From Syntrophus sp963665935 (GTDB lineage Bacteria > Desulfobacterota > Syntrophia > Syntrophales > Syntrophaceae), in contig OY762510.1 of assembly GCA_963665935.1 (NCBI GenBank), positions 2,418,001-2,482,000 on the forward strand: a stretch of 64,000 nucleotides of DNA. The letters are read 5' to 3'. Both the position numbers and the translations under genes were made by a program. Below the pieces are notes generated by a model. The model was not told the DNA's origin. It was given only the letters and a program-made list of their open reading frames with translations, and searched no databases. Numbering within the stretch: position 1 is the first letter of the stretch; the number at the start of each line of letters is the position of its first letter. Below, in pieces: positions 43,331 to 51,945 of this stretch.

Positions 43331-43948
43331 TCAGGGAATCACCCACGATGCCTTCACCGTAGAATCATTTCCCCACTGAAATTTTGCCCGGATGTGTCCC
43401 GTCAATTTCAACAGCAGCCAGTCCATTTCATCGAAGCGGCAGACAATGGCGGCAAAGTTTTTGCGGGCCGCTGGAACATCAAGCGATTTCAGTACCTTAT
43501 CTCGGATAAAATCCGGTATGCCCGAAGTCGGTTTTTCGGTGTGTGAACCGGGTGGGATTTCGGCGCAGTAGTTGATCCGATGAGACAGGCGTACCTGCTC
43601 CCATTGGGAATCAGCCATTTCATCGTTGGTATGAACTGAGGCGGTTCCGGAAAAGCGTAACTGCAGCCATCTTTCAGCATCATAAAACAGCAAGCCGACA
43701 TTGGGATTATCCCGGATCTGCGAAATCTTGGACCCTCGAACATCGCAATGGCAAATCAATGTCCGGTCTTTTTCAGAAAATGCCCTGATGATGACGATCC
43801 GTGCCTGGGGTTTATCGCTTTTCATCGTAGTAAGGGTGAACTGGTGAAACGGTTCCCTGAAGTCACGGACGCCGTTATGGAGAAGTTTCCAGCTTGATTC
43901 AAGCACCTCTTCCAGCGTTGAGATGTTTTCCTTTTTTCCAAAGAACAT
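43331..43948 (-). CDS. Pyridoxamine-phosphate-oxidase-like flavoprotein
   Basis: 205 residues from ATG 43946-43948 with AGGAAA upstream; the frame runs on to 44020 without a better site. A split-barrel flavin fold is suggested by HQFTLTTMKSDKPQARIVII, LICHCDVRGSKISQI and NVGLLFYDAERWLQLRFSG, ending WLLLKLTGHIRAKFQW. These resemble PNPOx-family general stress FMN proteins rather than true PdxH. Function unknown; probably binds FMN or another cofactor in the cytoplasm. Confidence 0.75.
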   Translation of the reverse strand: MFFGKKENISTLEEVLESSWKLLHNGVRDFREPFHQFTLTTMKSDKPQARIVIIRAFSEKDRTLICHCDVRGSKISQIRDNPNVGLLFYDAERWLQLRFSGTASVHTNDEMADSQWEQVRLSHRINYCAEIPPGSHTEKPTSGIPDFIRDKVLKSLDVPAARKNFAAIVCRFDEMDWLLLKLTGHIRAKFQWGNDSTVKASWVIP

Positions 43949-44331
43949 ATGGATTTCCTGGTTGCGAGTTCGTTGAAGCGTAATGGGTCGTCTGGCCAGT
44001 CGACGGATAGTTGGCTGCAAGATGTCTCTGATGCTGGCGGACGATGATCCAAAAAAATGAGCAGCCTGGAAGTATTCTATTTCCCGACTGTCACCTTATT
44101 TTCCTTACATCTCCGAATTCATACTGTCAATGATATCATGAAATTCCAGATGATTTATTTGAACTGTGGCAGCAATCAATGCTATCAACGACACTTCTGC
44201 GGGCAAGAGAAGGAAGGAGAGGCTTTTCGGAAGTTTAGCATCGAATTCAGCCATTCCGCATTTGCCTCAAGGCGAATTGGTGATTAATACATTATTGCAA
44301 GTTGTTATCTTACGGCTGATTTTTTGGCGTG
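43949..44331. other. Gap without a supported gene
   Basis: Between the flavoprotein start and the FdhD 3' end. Frames present here lack ribosome sites and protein-like composition. No clear terminator hairpin was seen for the leftward fdhD operon. Confidence 0.45.
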
Positions 44332-45162
44332 TTACAGGACTCTGTCCGCACAGGTATAAATCTTCATTTCTGCCTTCTCGGTAATATGGCTGACTCCCAT
44401 ATCCTTGTACAATCTTGAACCGACGCTGCGGGCGGAACCGATTACAGTCAATCCGCATTTCTCCCCGATCTCACGCCCTTTGTCGGTGACGGCTGTCTTG
44501 GTAGCGACCAGGGGAATTCCGGCTCGTCCGATTTTCATGATCATTTCCGAAGCCATGCGGCCGGTGGAGACCATGAAGGTCTGAGTGCAGTCGATACGGT
44601 TCAGGAGGGCGTAACCGATGATCTTATCCAGCGTATTGTGCCGGCCGATGTCTTCCATGACGCAGAGGAAATTGCACTCTCCATCGAAAAGGGCCGCGGA
44701 ATGCGCCCCCCCCGTCTGCTGGTAAAGCGAAGCCTTTTCAAAGAGGAGATCCATTGCCCGGAAGATATCTTCTTTGGCGATTTTAAAATCGGAATCGATA
44801 CGGGGTAGATCGGAGGTTTCAAAATAGGCCGTCCGACCGCCGCCGGAGACGATGCGGTAGCTGGTCTTTTCCTTGCGCTTCGTGAGCGGAGCCGCATTGG
44901 CCAGGACAACGAAGGCGCCTTTTTCCGCAATTTCCAATGAGGATATTTCTTCGGCGCTTTCGATAAAGCCCTGCCCGAAGAGATATCCGGCTACGAACTC
45001 CCTCTCCATCGAGGGAGTCACCGAAGCGGTGGCCAGATGCTCACCGTTAACGATAATCGGCAGTTCTTTTTCGATGATGAGGAGAACATCGGTAGAGAGA
45101 AATTGTCCTTGTTCCAGCTTGTGGACTTTAGCGGGTTTTAATCCAGGCGTCGTCATGGACAT
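44332..45162 (-). CDS. fdhD: FdhD-like sulfurtransferase, copy A
   Basis: 276 residues from ATG 45160-45162, preceded by AAAGGA; overlaps the upstream FdhD gene by 10 nt. Family motifs: GEHLATASVTPSMEREFVAG, TGGAHSAALF, EDIGRHNTLDKIIGYAL, STGRMASEMIMKIGRAG and a C-terminal SARSVGSRLY-like segment. FdhD delivers sulfur to the Mo/W-pterin centre of formate dehydrogenases. The CxxC pair that carries sulfur in E. coli FdhD is not seen; the corresponding stretch reads YRIVSGGGRTAYF. It may work through another residue or on another target. Confidence 0.88.
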   Translation of the reverse strand: MSMTTPGLKPAKVHKLEQGQFLSTDVLLIIEKELPIIVNGEHLATASVTPSMEREFVAGYLFGQGFIESAEEISSLEIAEKGAFVVLANAAPLTKRKEKTSYRIVSGGGRTAYFETSDLPRIDSDFKIAKEDIFRAMDLLFEKASLYQQTGGAHSAALFDGECNFLCVMEDIGRHNTLDKIIGYALLNRIDCTQTFMVSTGRMASEMIMKIGRAGIPLVATKTAVTDKGREIGEKCGLTVIGSARSVGSRLYKDMGVSHITEKAEMKIYTCADRVL

Positions 45163-45860
45163 AAGATCCTTTCCGGATGGGAGTACACGATCATGGAATT
45201 CTTCCTGACCATACCCACGATGGTGATCCCCACTTTTTCCGCCAGCTCCACGCCCAGTGAGGTGGGCACACCCTTCGTGGCAATGATGGGGATGCCTGCA
45301 TGGAGGCATTTCAAAATCATTTCCGTTGGCTGACGACCCGTGGAAGTAGCCAGGACGTTGGAGAAATCGATATTCTTCAATAAAGCAGCACCGATCACCT
45401 TATCCAGTGCGTTGTGTCGGCCCAGATCTTCGGCGATGGAGACGGTTTCTCTACCATTTAGAAAGAGCCCTGCGGAATGAACGGCCCCGGTTTCCTCGAA
45501 TATCGGCGAGGTCAGGATGGCCTGGACGCAATCGGCGACGTCTTCACTGCGGATCTTCAGGTCGGAGCGTATTTCCCGGGGCAGGGGGTGCGGCTCGATA
45601 CTTTTCCTGAGTTCCACCTGGGCGATATTATCTTCGAGCTCGAATGCGACAATGTCTGCGGCGTTCTCGATTCGCCCCTGGACATAGAGATTGCCGATGA
45701 CATACTCCTTCTCCAGCGCAGCCATGATCATGGCTGTGGCAAAATGCCGACCATCCACAAAAACGGTCAGCGCCGTCTCCCTGATGATTCTCTCGCGGGT
45801 GGGGATGATCTCCCCGTCAGCACGGATACACGATACCTCTTCCAGGATTTTGCTGTCCAT
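45153..45860 (-). CDS. fdhD: FdhD-like sulfurtransferase, copy B
   Basis: 235 residues, ATG 45858-45860, AGGG upstream. Motifs: DGRHFATAMIMAALEKEYVI, TGAVHSAGLF, EDLGRHNALDKVIGAAL and STGRQPTEMILKCLHAG. Shorter than copy A and clearly diverged from it. Like copy A it lacks a CxxC between the N-terminal half and the HSAGLF motif (sequence there VELRKSIEPHPLP). Two adjacent fdhD genes beside W/Mo regulators suggests dedicated partners for different metalloenzymes. First gene of the leftward pair, divergent from the regulator at 46166. Confidence 0.87.
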   Translation of the reverse strand: MDSKILEEVSCIRADGEIIPTRERIIRETALTVFVDGRHFATAMIMAALEKEYVIGNLYVQGRIENAADIVAFELEDNIAQVELRKSIEPHPLPREIRSDLKIRSEDVADCVQAILTSPIFEETGAVHSAGLFLNGRETVSIAEDLGRHNALDKVIGAALLKNIDFSNVLATSTGRQPTEMILKCLHAGIPIIATKGVPTSLGVELAEKVGITIVGMVRKNSMIVYSHPERILCP

Positions 45861-46005
45861 AACACACCCTGAGCTGTTCTTGTGAGACCGCAGCGGTCGA
45901 TGCCAATGTTCTGTTTAGGGGAATACAGATAACAGAGCTGATGGTTCTTGAGCTGTTCTGCACCTGTTTCTTCCTCTCACCCGTATCTGTTTTTTTGTCA
46001 ATATG

Positions 46006-46019
46006 TATTATTTATAGCA
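46006..46019. promoter_or_regulatory. Candidate operator, site 1 (TTATTTATA core)
   Basis: TATTATTTATAGCA matches 12 of 14 positions of the palindromic site at 47249-47262. Lies between the divergent fdhD pair and the HTH-PBP regulator gene. Confidence 0.5.
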
Positions 46020-46124
46020 CATTTACATTTTTAGTCTATCGTCAAAGTCAACGCGTCCCGACCAGCTTCAGAGTCATTCCAATTCTTCCTGTGAAATTTT
46101 TCCCTTGCAAGGACAGGTTTATCT

Positions 46125-46138
46125 GACTATAAATAATT
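46125..46138. promoter_or_regulatory. Candidate operator, site 2 (inverted TTATTTATA core)
   Basis: On the minus strand the sequence reads AATTATTTATAGTC, sharing the 10-base core TTATTTATAR with sites 1 and 3. It lies about 30 nt upstream of the regulator start, where autoregulation would act. Confidence 0.45.
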
Positions 46139-46165
46139 GCAAAATCTTAAAAATAAAGCCTGAAG

Positions 46166-47098
46166 ATGGTAGCGCCGATTATGTCGAATACGCTCATGAA
46201 TACGAAGGAAGTCGCGGAATACCTGGATATCAATGAAAAGCAGGTTTATGCACTGATCAAATCCGGGCGGATACCGGCAACCAGGGTAACAGGAAAATGG
46301 CTTTTCCCCAAGGACCTGATCGATGAATGGCTGCTTGAAAATGCCCGAACGGGACTGAGCGAGGCAAGGCAGAGAAGCCGGAAAATGGGAGGCGCCCTCC
46401 TGGCTGCAGGCAGCAATGATCCCATGCTGGACATTCTTCAAGCCACCCTGCGCAAGGACCATCCGGAATTTTATATCTTCTCGGCCAGTACGGGAAGCCG
46501 GGACGGGCTGTTGGCCCTCAACGCCGGTTATACCGATATCGCCTGGACCCATTTATGGGATCCAAAGAATGACTCGTACAACATCCCCTATCTCGCTCAA
46601 TATGTTCCCGACCGCAAAGGCGTTGTGGTCAACCTGTTCTACCGGGAACTGGGATTTCTGACCGCCAGGGGAAACCCCTTGGGTATTCAAGGCTTTGACG
46701 ACCTTACTCGAGAAGGACTCCGCTTCATTAATCGCCAACCCGGAGCTGGAACCCGGGTGCTTCTGGATATTCATCTGGATCGAATCGGCGTTGATAAAAG
46801 TTTGATATCCGGCTATAAAGAGGAAGTATGCACCCACCTCGAAGTCGGTCTTGCCGTTCTATCGGGAAAGTCGGATGTTGGGATCGCCTCCGTCGCCATT
46901 GCCAACTTTCTGGGATTGGACTTTGTGCCCATCACCCGGGAACGTTTTGATATGGTATTGGATCAGAATATCTTTTTTGAAAAGGCCGTGCAGGCCCTGA
47001 TGGACGTCCTTCACGATCCATCCTTCCGTCAGCGGGTTGAAGGAATGAGCCGTTACGACTTTTCCGATTCCGGACGGATTCTCTATTCCACCACCTGA
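46166..47098 (+). CDS. HTH-PBP one-component regulator, probably Mo/W responsive
   Basis: 310 residues from ATG 46166; ATGs at 46181 and 46196 are possible. Residues ~11-58 form an excisionase/MerR-like winged helix (MNTKEVAEYLDINEKQVYAL, then GRIPATRVTGKWLF). The rest is a PBP-like domain, ARGNPLGIQGFDDL, NRQPGAGTRVLLDIHL and VGIASVAIANFLGLDF, closely similar to that fused to MoeA at 39592. No signal peptide, so the sensor is intracellular. It stands between fdhD and tungstate-transport genes, with sites of a shared TTATTTATA core on both sides. Ligand (tungstate, molybdate or cofactor) is inferred from context. Confidence 0.87.
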   Translation: MVAPIMSNTLMNTKEVAEYLDINEKQVYALIKSGRIPATRVTGKWLFPKDLIDEWLLENARTGLSEARQRSRKMGGALLAAGSNDPMLDILQATLRKDHPEFYIFSASTGSRDGLLALNAGYTDIAWTHLWDPKNDSYNIPYLAQYVPDRKGVVVNLFYRELGFLTARGNPLGIQGFDDLTREGLRFINRQPGAGTRVLLDIHLDRIGVDKSLISGYKEEVCTHLEVGLAVLSGKSDVGIASVAIANFLGLDFVPITRERFDMVLDQNIFFEKAVQALMDVLHDPSFRQRVEGMSRYDFSDSGRILYSTT

Positions 47099-47248
47099 TA
47101 CCGAGTTGCATTCAAAAGGTTGACAAGGTGGCAAGGAGGAAGCAAAGCAGTCAGCCATTCCACGGGTCTTGTCATCAGTCACCAGGTCCGCTTTTCCTCC
47201 GCCAACATCCCCTCCTCGCTTTTTGACCTCACATCTCCATCTTATCCG

Positions 47249-47262
47249 TGTTATTTATAACA
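47249..47262. promoter_or_regulatory. Candidate operator, site 3, upstream of tupA-like gene
   Basis: TGTTAT-TT-ATAACA, a palindrome with 6-bp arms and a 2-nt centre, about 140 nt before the start at 47400. Shares its core with sites 1 and 2 flanking the regulator gene. Confidence 0.55.
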
Positions 47263-47399
47263 TATTGACTTCCTGAGACTTTTAATCAATGTATGCATGT
47301 CCTGTCATGCTGACAATAGCCGTACCGTTGTTGGCAGTCTTGGACAAATGTTTGGAAATGATTTTATTACATATGAACAAAGGAAAGGAGAGAAGTTCC

Positions 47400-48254
47400 A
47401 TGAAGAAGCTGTTTCTTTATCTGTCGGCGTTTCTCGTGTTAGGATTGCCGGGATTGGCGAATGCAGCTGACGACAGCAAGTTCATTCTGCTGTCGTCAAC
47501 CATTGGCCCCATCGATTCCGGCATTGTGGATGTTCTGGAAAACTCCTTTGAAAAGGAAACGGGCATCCGGGTGCGACACGTCGGCGCCGGGACCGGGCTG
47601 GCGCTGGATATCGCCCGGAAGGGCTCTGTAGATCTCGTCATGGTCCATGCCAGATCCCTGGAGGAGAAGTTTATTCAGGAAGGATACGGGACACAGCGGA
47701 TTCCGTTGATGTACAACGATTTTGTTCTTGTCGGTCCCGCCGCCGATCCGGCTGGAATTAAAGGAATGCAAACAGCGGCTGAAGCGCTTCGCCGGATTGC
47801 GGAAAAGGGCGCGCCCTTTATCAGTCGGGGAGACAAGTCGGGAACCCACGTGGCTGAGCTGGAGCTCTGGGGAAAGGCAGGCCTCAAACCATCCGGCCCC
47901 TGGTATACTGTTTATGAGAAGGGTTCCGAAGGCAATGTGCCCACTTTGAAGTACACCAATCAGAAAGGGGCGTACACCGTGATCGACCGGGCGACCTATC
48001 TTTCCCTGAAGGACCAGATTTCACTGGTCATCCTCGTTGAAGGCGACGAAGCCATGCTGAACTATATCAGCCTGATCCCTGTCAACCAGAAAAAGTTCAA
48101 GACTGTCAATGCGACGGACACGATGCGATTTGTCAACTGGCTGACCGACGCGAAAAAAGGGCAGATCATCATCCGGGACTTCGGCAAGGATAAGTACGGC
48201 GCCCCGCTGTTCTTCCCCAATTCGGAAGCCTGGCAGAAGACAAAGGGGAAATAA
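47400..48254 (+). CDS. TupA-like substrate-binding protein, variant
   Basis: 284 residues from ATG 47400 (AAAGGAGAG upstream); an upstream frame to 47289 is rejected. Signal peptide MKKLFLYLSAFLVLGLPGLA-NAA. The fold matches TupA: GAGTGLALDIARKGSVDLVM, YNDFVLVGPAADPAGIKG, SRGDKSGTHVAELELW, KYGAPLFFPNSEAW. The usual N-terminal oxyanion motif TTTSTQDSG is replaced by LLSSTIGPIDSG, so ligand preference may differ. It lies directly ahead of a canonical TupA-B-C set, giving two binding proteins for one permease. Confidence 0.86.
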   Translation: MKKLFLYLSAFLVLGLPGLANAADDSKFILLSSTIGPIDSGIVDVLENSFEKETGIRVRHVGAGTGLALDIARKGSVDLVMVHARSLEEKFIQEGYGTQRIPLMYNDFVLVGPAADPAGIKGMQTAAEALRRIAEKGAPFISRGDKSGTHVAELELWGKAGLKPSGPWYTVYEKGSEGNVPTLKYTNQKGAYTVIDRATYLSLKDQISLVILVEGDEAMLNYISLIPVNQKKFKTVNATDTMRFVNWLTDAKKGQIIIRDFGKDKYGAPLFFPNSEAWQKTKGK

Positions 48255-48386
48255 AATCCGAATATCCTCAGCATCCTGAATGCCTGAAACAGGATCAGCA
48301 AGGACAAGGTCGATGAATCCATTGAATGTGCATATTTTTTATATTATTATGATCGAATTGGATAACAAATATTGAGGAGGATAAAA

Positions 48387-49253
48387 ATGAAAAAAACTGT
48401 TTTCCATTATCTTGGGTATCTTTTGCTCCTGTGCCTGATTTCAGGACTTGCAGCCGCTCCGACCGCTTCGGCGGCACCAATCCAGAAAAATCTGATTCTG
48501 GCCACCACGACCAGCACGCAGGATACCGGCCTGCTGGACACCCTGATCCCGATGTTCGAAAAGAAAACCGGCTATTTCGTCAAGACGATCGCCGTCGGTT
48601 CCGGGCAGGCCATGGCCATGGGAGAGAAAGGCGAAGCGGATGTCCTGCTGGTCCATTCCCCCGACGCGGAAGCGAAATTTGTTGCAGCGGGAAACGGGAT
48701 CAACCGCCGCCTGGTCATGCACAATGATTTCGTGATTGTGGGACCGCCAGCCGATCCGGCACGCATCAAAGGCTCCAAGACCTCGCCGGAAGCATTCAAA
48801 AAAATCGCCGGTAGCGGCTCCCTCTTTGTGTCGCGGGGCGACAATTCGGGAACGCATTCCAAGGAAAAAGGCATCTGGAAAGCCGCCGGTCTTAACCCCG
48901 AAGGCCAGAAATGGTATCAACAGACCGGGCTGGGCATGGGCCAGACCCTCAACGTGGCCGCCGAGAAGAAGGGGTATACGCTGACCGACCGGGGCACATG
49001 GCTTTCCCTGCAGAAAACCCTCGGCCTCCCCATCCTCATGCAGGGAGACCCCATCCTGCTGAACATCTATCACGTCATTGAAGTCAACCAGACCAAGTGG
49101 CCGAAAGTCAACGCCGCCGGGGCCAAAGCCTTCGCCGACTTCATGGTTTCCGCCCAGACCCAGAAGATCATCAAGAGCTTCGGCGTGGACAAGTATGGCG
49201 CTCCGCTGTTCTTCCCGGATGCGGGCAAGAAGGTGGAGGATCTCGGAAAGTAA
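48387..49253 (+). CDS. tupA: TupA tungstate-binding protein
   Basis: 288 residues from ATG 48387 with GAGGAGG upstream. Signal peptide MKKTVFHYLGYLLLLCLISG-LAAAPTASA. Canonical TupA signature ATTTSTQDTGLLD near residue 45, then GSGQAMAMGEKGEADVLLVH, HNDFVIVGPPADPARIKG and SRGDNSGTHSKEKGIW. TupA binds tungstate with very high affinity in the periplasm and delivers it to TupB-TupC. The stop abuts the tupB start. Supplies tungsten for the BamB enzymes encoded on either side. Confidence 0.93.
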   Translation: MKKTVFHYLGYLLLLCLISGLAAAPTASAAPIQKNLILATTTSTQDTGLLDTLIPMFEKKTGYFVKTIAVGSGQAMAMGEKGEADVLLVHSPDAEAKFVAAGNGINRRLVMHNDFVIVGPPADPARIKGSKTSPEAFKKIAGSGSLFVSRGDNSGTHSKEKGIWKAAGLNPEGQKWYQQTGLGMGQTLNVAAEKKGYTLTDRGTWLSLQKTLGLPILMQGDPILLNIYHVIEVNQTKWPKVNAAGAKAFADFMVSAQTQKIIKSFGVDKYGAPLFFPDAGKKVEDLGK

Positions 49254-49952
49254 ATGGAGCTGATCCTTGAAGGCTTCCTGAAGGCCATAAAACTGCTTGT
49301 GACCCTGGATCCCGAAGTCCTGGGGATTACCCTGCTGTCGCTCAAGGTTTCAGGAACGGCTACTCTGATCAGTCTCTTTCTCGGCATTTCCTCGGGAACC
49401 GCGGTGGCCCTCACCCGGTTCCCGGGCCGTCAAATCGTGGTCAGCCTGATCAATACCGGTATGGGGCTGCCACCGGTCGTGGTGGGTCTTTTTGTCACGA
49501 TCTTCCTCTGGCGAAACGGGCCTTTGGGTTTCCTGGAAATCCTCTACACGCCCACGGCCATCATTCTTGCCCAGGCAGTCATTGCCACCCCCATCGTCAC
49601 CGGCATCACCCTGGCTGCCATTCAAAATCTTCCCCCCAACCTGCGCCTCCAGATCCTGGCCCTCGGGGCGACCCGCACTCAGATGCTCTGGCTTCTCACC
49701 CGGGAAGCCCGCCTGCCCCTCCTGGCTGCCGTCATGGCCGGCTTTGGCGGTGTCATCTCCGAGGTTGGGGCCTCCATCATGGTGGGTGGAAACATCAAGG
49801 GCTATTCCCGGGTGCTCACGACGGCCACCGTCATGGAAACGGGCAGGGGAAACTTCGATACGGCCATTGCCCTGAGCATCATCCTTTTACTTCTGGCCTA
49901 TCTGATCAATTACCTGCTGACGCGGATCCAGCAGCGGGAGCGGCCCCGATGA
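49254..49952 (+). CDS. tupB: TupB tungstate ABC permease
   Basis: 232 residues, ATG immediately after the tupA stop. About five to six membrane helices (LGITLLSLKVSGTATLISLF, PPVVVGLFVTIFLW, IILAQAVIATPIVTGITLAA, ALSIILLLLAYLINYLL). The ABC-interaction loop is GATRTQMLWLLTREARLPLL, the permease EAA-type motif. Length and helices fit TupB. It pairs with TupC, overlapping its start by 4 nt (ATGA). Confidence 0.93.
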   Translation: MELILEGFLKAIKLLVTLDPEVLGITLLSLKVSGTATLISLFLGISSGTAVALTRFPGRQIVVSLINTGMGLPPVVVGLFVTIFLWRNGPLGFLEILYTPTAIILAQAVIATPIVTGITLAAIQNLPPNLRLQILALGATRTQMLWLLTREARLPLLAAVMAGFGGVISEVGASIMVGGNIKGYSRVLTTATVMETGRGNFDTAIALSIILLLLAYLINYLLTRIQQRERPR

Positions 49953-51049
49953 CAATATCCGCTCCGCTCCTGCAGGGAAAAAGACTTCTGGTCAAACGAG
50001 GGGGGATTACCGTTCTGGATATTCCGGAATTTGAGATCAGGAAGGGGGGGGTGCTCTCCCTGATCGGACCGAACGGTTCCGGGAAATCCACGCTCCTGTT
50101 GACCTTGTCCTGTCTGTTAAAACTCTTCAAAGGCGAACTGATCTTCAATGGACAGAAGATCGACAATCGCCGGAGCGAACTGGATTATCGACGGCAGATT
50201 GCCGTCGTGTTTCAGGACCCCCTTCTCTTTGATGCGACGGTGCTGGAGAATGTGGCCTCCGGCCTGAAAATCAGAGGACTGGATAAACGCGAACGCTCGC
50301 GGATCGCGGGAGAATACCTTGAGCGTCTGGGCATTGCCCATCTGGCGAAACGTTCCGCATCCAAGCTCTCCGGGGGAGAGGCCCAGCGAACCAGCATCGC
50401 CCGGGCCTTTGCGGTCCGCCCAGCCATCCTTTTTCTCGATGAGCCCTTTTCCGCCTTGGATCCGCCCACCCATGAAGCCCTGATCTCGGATCTCAACCGG
50501 CTTCTTCAGGAGACGGACACCACGGCGGTCATGGCCACGCACGATCAGATGGATGCCCTGCGCCTTTCCGATCGCATTGCCGTGCTCCAGAAAGGAACGA
50601 TCGCTCAGGCGGGTTCCGCGGAAGTCGTGATGAACCACCCGATCAACGAATTCGTCGCCTCCTTTGTCGGAATGGACACGGTTTTGACCGGAATGGTTCG
50701 GGAAATCCTCGAGGGGGACCGGATGATCATCGCCGTCGGCGGCCGGGAGATCGAGGCCGTGGGAAATTTTCCCTCGGGAGAAAAAGTGCTTTGCTTCATT
50801 CGTCCCGAGAATGTCACCCTATCCACGGACTCGCCGGAAGATCCCAGCAGTGCCCGGAACAATTTTTCGGGCCGGATTATCCGCATCGCGCCCCATGGGC
50901 TTTTCTACCGCATTGATCTGAACTGCGGTTTTGACCTCATCTCCTACATCACCCGCACATCCCTTGATAATCTGGAACTCCGTGAAGGGCAGAGAGTCAA
51001 GGCCTCTTTCAAGGCCACAGCCGTCCATGTCATCCGGAAATCGGCCTGA
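49949..51049 (+). CDS. tupC: TupC tungstate ABC ATPase with C-terminal TOBE-like domain
   Basis: 366 residues, ATG 49949 overlapping tupB. Walker A GPNGSGKST at residues 40-48, signature LSGGEAQRTSIARA, Walker B ILFLDEPFSALD and H-loop MATHDQMD. Beyond residue 240 an oligosaccharide-binding-like TOBE region, VLCFIRPENVTLS and RIIRIAPHGLFYRIDL, as in ModC, may sense oxyanion. Energises tungstate import. Last gene of the tup operon proper. Confidence 0.92.
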   Translation: MTISAPLLQGKRLLVKRGGITVLDIPEFEIRKGGVLSLIGPNGSGKSTLLLTLSCLLKLFKGELIFNGQKIDNRRSELDYRRQIAVVFQDPLLFDATVLENVASGLKIRGLDKRERSRIAGEYLERLGIAHLAKRSASKLSGGEAQRTSIARAFAVRPAILFLDEPFSALDPPTHEALISDLNRLLQETDTTAVMATHDQMDALRLSDRIAVLQKGTIAQAGSAEVVMNHPINEFVASFVGMDTVLTGMVREILEGDRMIIAVGGREIEAVGNFPSGEKVLCFIRPENVTLSTDSPEDPSSARNNFSGRIIRIAPHGLFYRIDLNCGFDLISYITRTSLDNLELREGQRVKASFKATAVHVIRKSA

Positions 51050-51127
51050 TGCACTTTCTCCGTCTCGTCTGCTGTCGGGAATATCGATCAAAGGGACCTC
51101 CAGGAGTATGGCCGGGAAGAAATATTC

Positions 51128-51145
51128 TATATTAATGATAATATA
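51128..51145. promoter_or_regulatory. AT-rich inverted repeat before the TiaS-like operon
   Basis: TATATTA (51128-51134), 4-nt spacer, TAATATA (51139-51145), 59 nt ahead of the ATG at 51204. Possible operator or promoter-proximal element for the 51204-53014 operon; no clear sigma70 elements assigned. Confidence 0.4.
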
Positions 51146-51203
51146 AGTTAAAAAATAAATAGGTTGAAAAAAATAAACAAAAAAGGATAAGATAAGTAAA
51201 ATT

Positions 51204-51929
51204 ATGAGATTGTACATTGGATTTGATGACACGGACAATGCCGAGTCGACCATCGGCACGGGAAAGCTGGCACGTCACTTTGAAGAACTGCTTCCCGAAA
51301 AATGCCGCGTATGGGGTGTGGTTCGACAACAGCTCCTCGTCGATCCCGGCATCCCTTACACCTCTCACAACAGTTCGGCCTGCGTGGTTCTCGATATCCC
51401 GGATTCGTCCTTTGTTGAGGCAATTCTGGAACGGGCAACAGAGCACATTGAGAAGGAATCCCTGCCGGGAAGCGATCCGGGATTGTGTCTGGCCCCGGAA
51501 GGGCATCCCGACCTCCCCGGTCTGATCGCCTTCGGTCAAAGATGCACGGAAAGAATCGTCACCCAGCGAGAGGCCCTGGAAGCGGCCAAGGGAGTTCATC
51601 TTTCCGGTCATGGTGGGACGAATGACGGGATTATTGGGGCTGCCGCTGCCGTCGGGTTATCAGCATCGGGATGGAGTGGAAGATTCATCGAGTTCGGAAA
51701 TCTGAGGACGCATCCGGAACTGGTTTCCGTATCGACGTTAACGCGATGCGGCATCTCCGTCGTTTCCCTGGACAGAGACGCCATAATGCCGCATCCGGAT
51801 GATACGGTTTTTACCAAAGGATGGTTGCGGCCCAGGTTCTGGGGACAGAGGGCAGTTTTGCCTGTGGTTCAGACGGGCAAAGGCCAGTGGGAAAGTCTGG
51901 GTGGAAAAAGAAAAAACAACAACAAATAA
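51204..51929 (+). CDS. TiaS-like (tRNA-Ile2 agmatinylcytidine synthetase N-domain) protein
   Basis: 241 residues, ATG 51204. The opening MRLYIGFDDTDNAESTIGTG and central GHGGTNDGIIGAAAAVGLSA resemble the kinase-like and adjoining domains of archaeal TiaS, an ATP-dependent RNA-modifying enzyme. The C-terminal OB-fold and zinc ribbon of TiaS are missing, so tRNA binding as in archaea is unlikely. In this bacterium it leads an operon with a 73-residue protein and a molybdenum-storage homologue beside tungstate transport, so a metal or nucleotide-related role is possible. Family resemblance is clear; function is not. Confidence 0.72.
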   Translation: MRLYIGFDDTDNAESTIGTGKLARHFEELLPEKCRVWGVVRQQLLVDPGIPYTSHNSSACVVLDIPDSSFVEAILERATEHIEKESLPGSDPGLCLAPEGHPDLPGLIAFGQRCTERIVTQREALEAAKGVHLSGHGGTNDGIIGAAAAVGLSASGWSGRFIEFGNLRTHPELVSVSTLTRCGISVVSLDRDAIMPHPDDTVFTKGWLRPRFWGQRAVLPVVQTGKGQWESLGGKRKNNNK

Positions 51930-51945
51930 TTAAGGAGGTGTGATC

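Noticed and set aside
47289..47399. N-terminal extension of the first TupA-like protein
   Set aside because: A strong ribosome site and signal peptide begin at 47400; the upstream codons contain the candidate promoter region.
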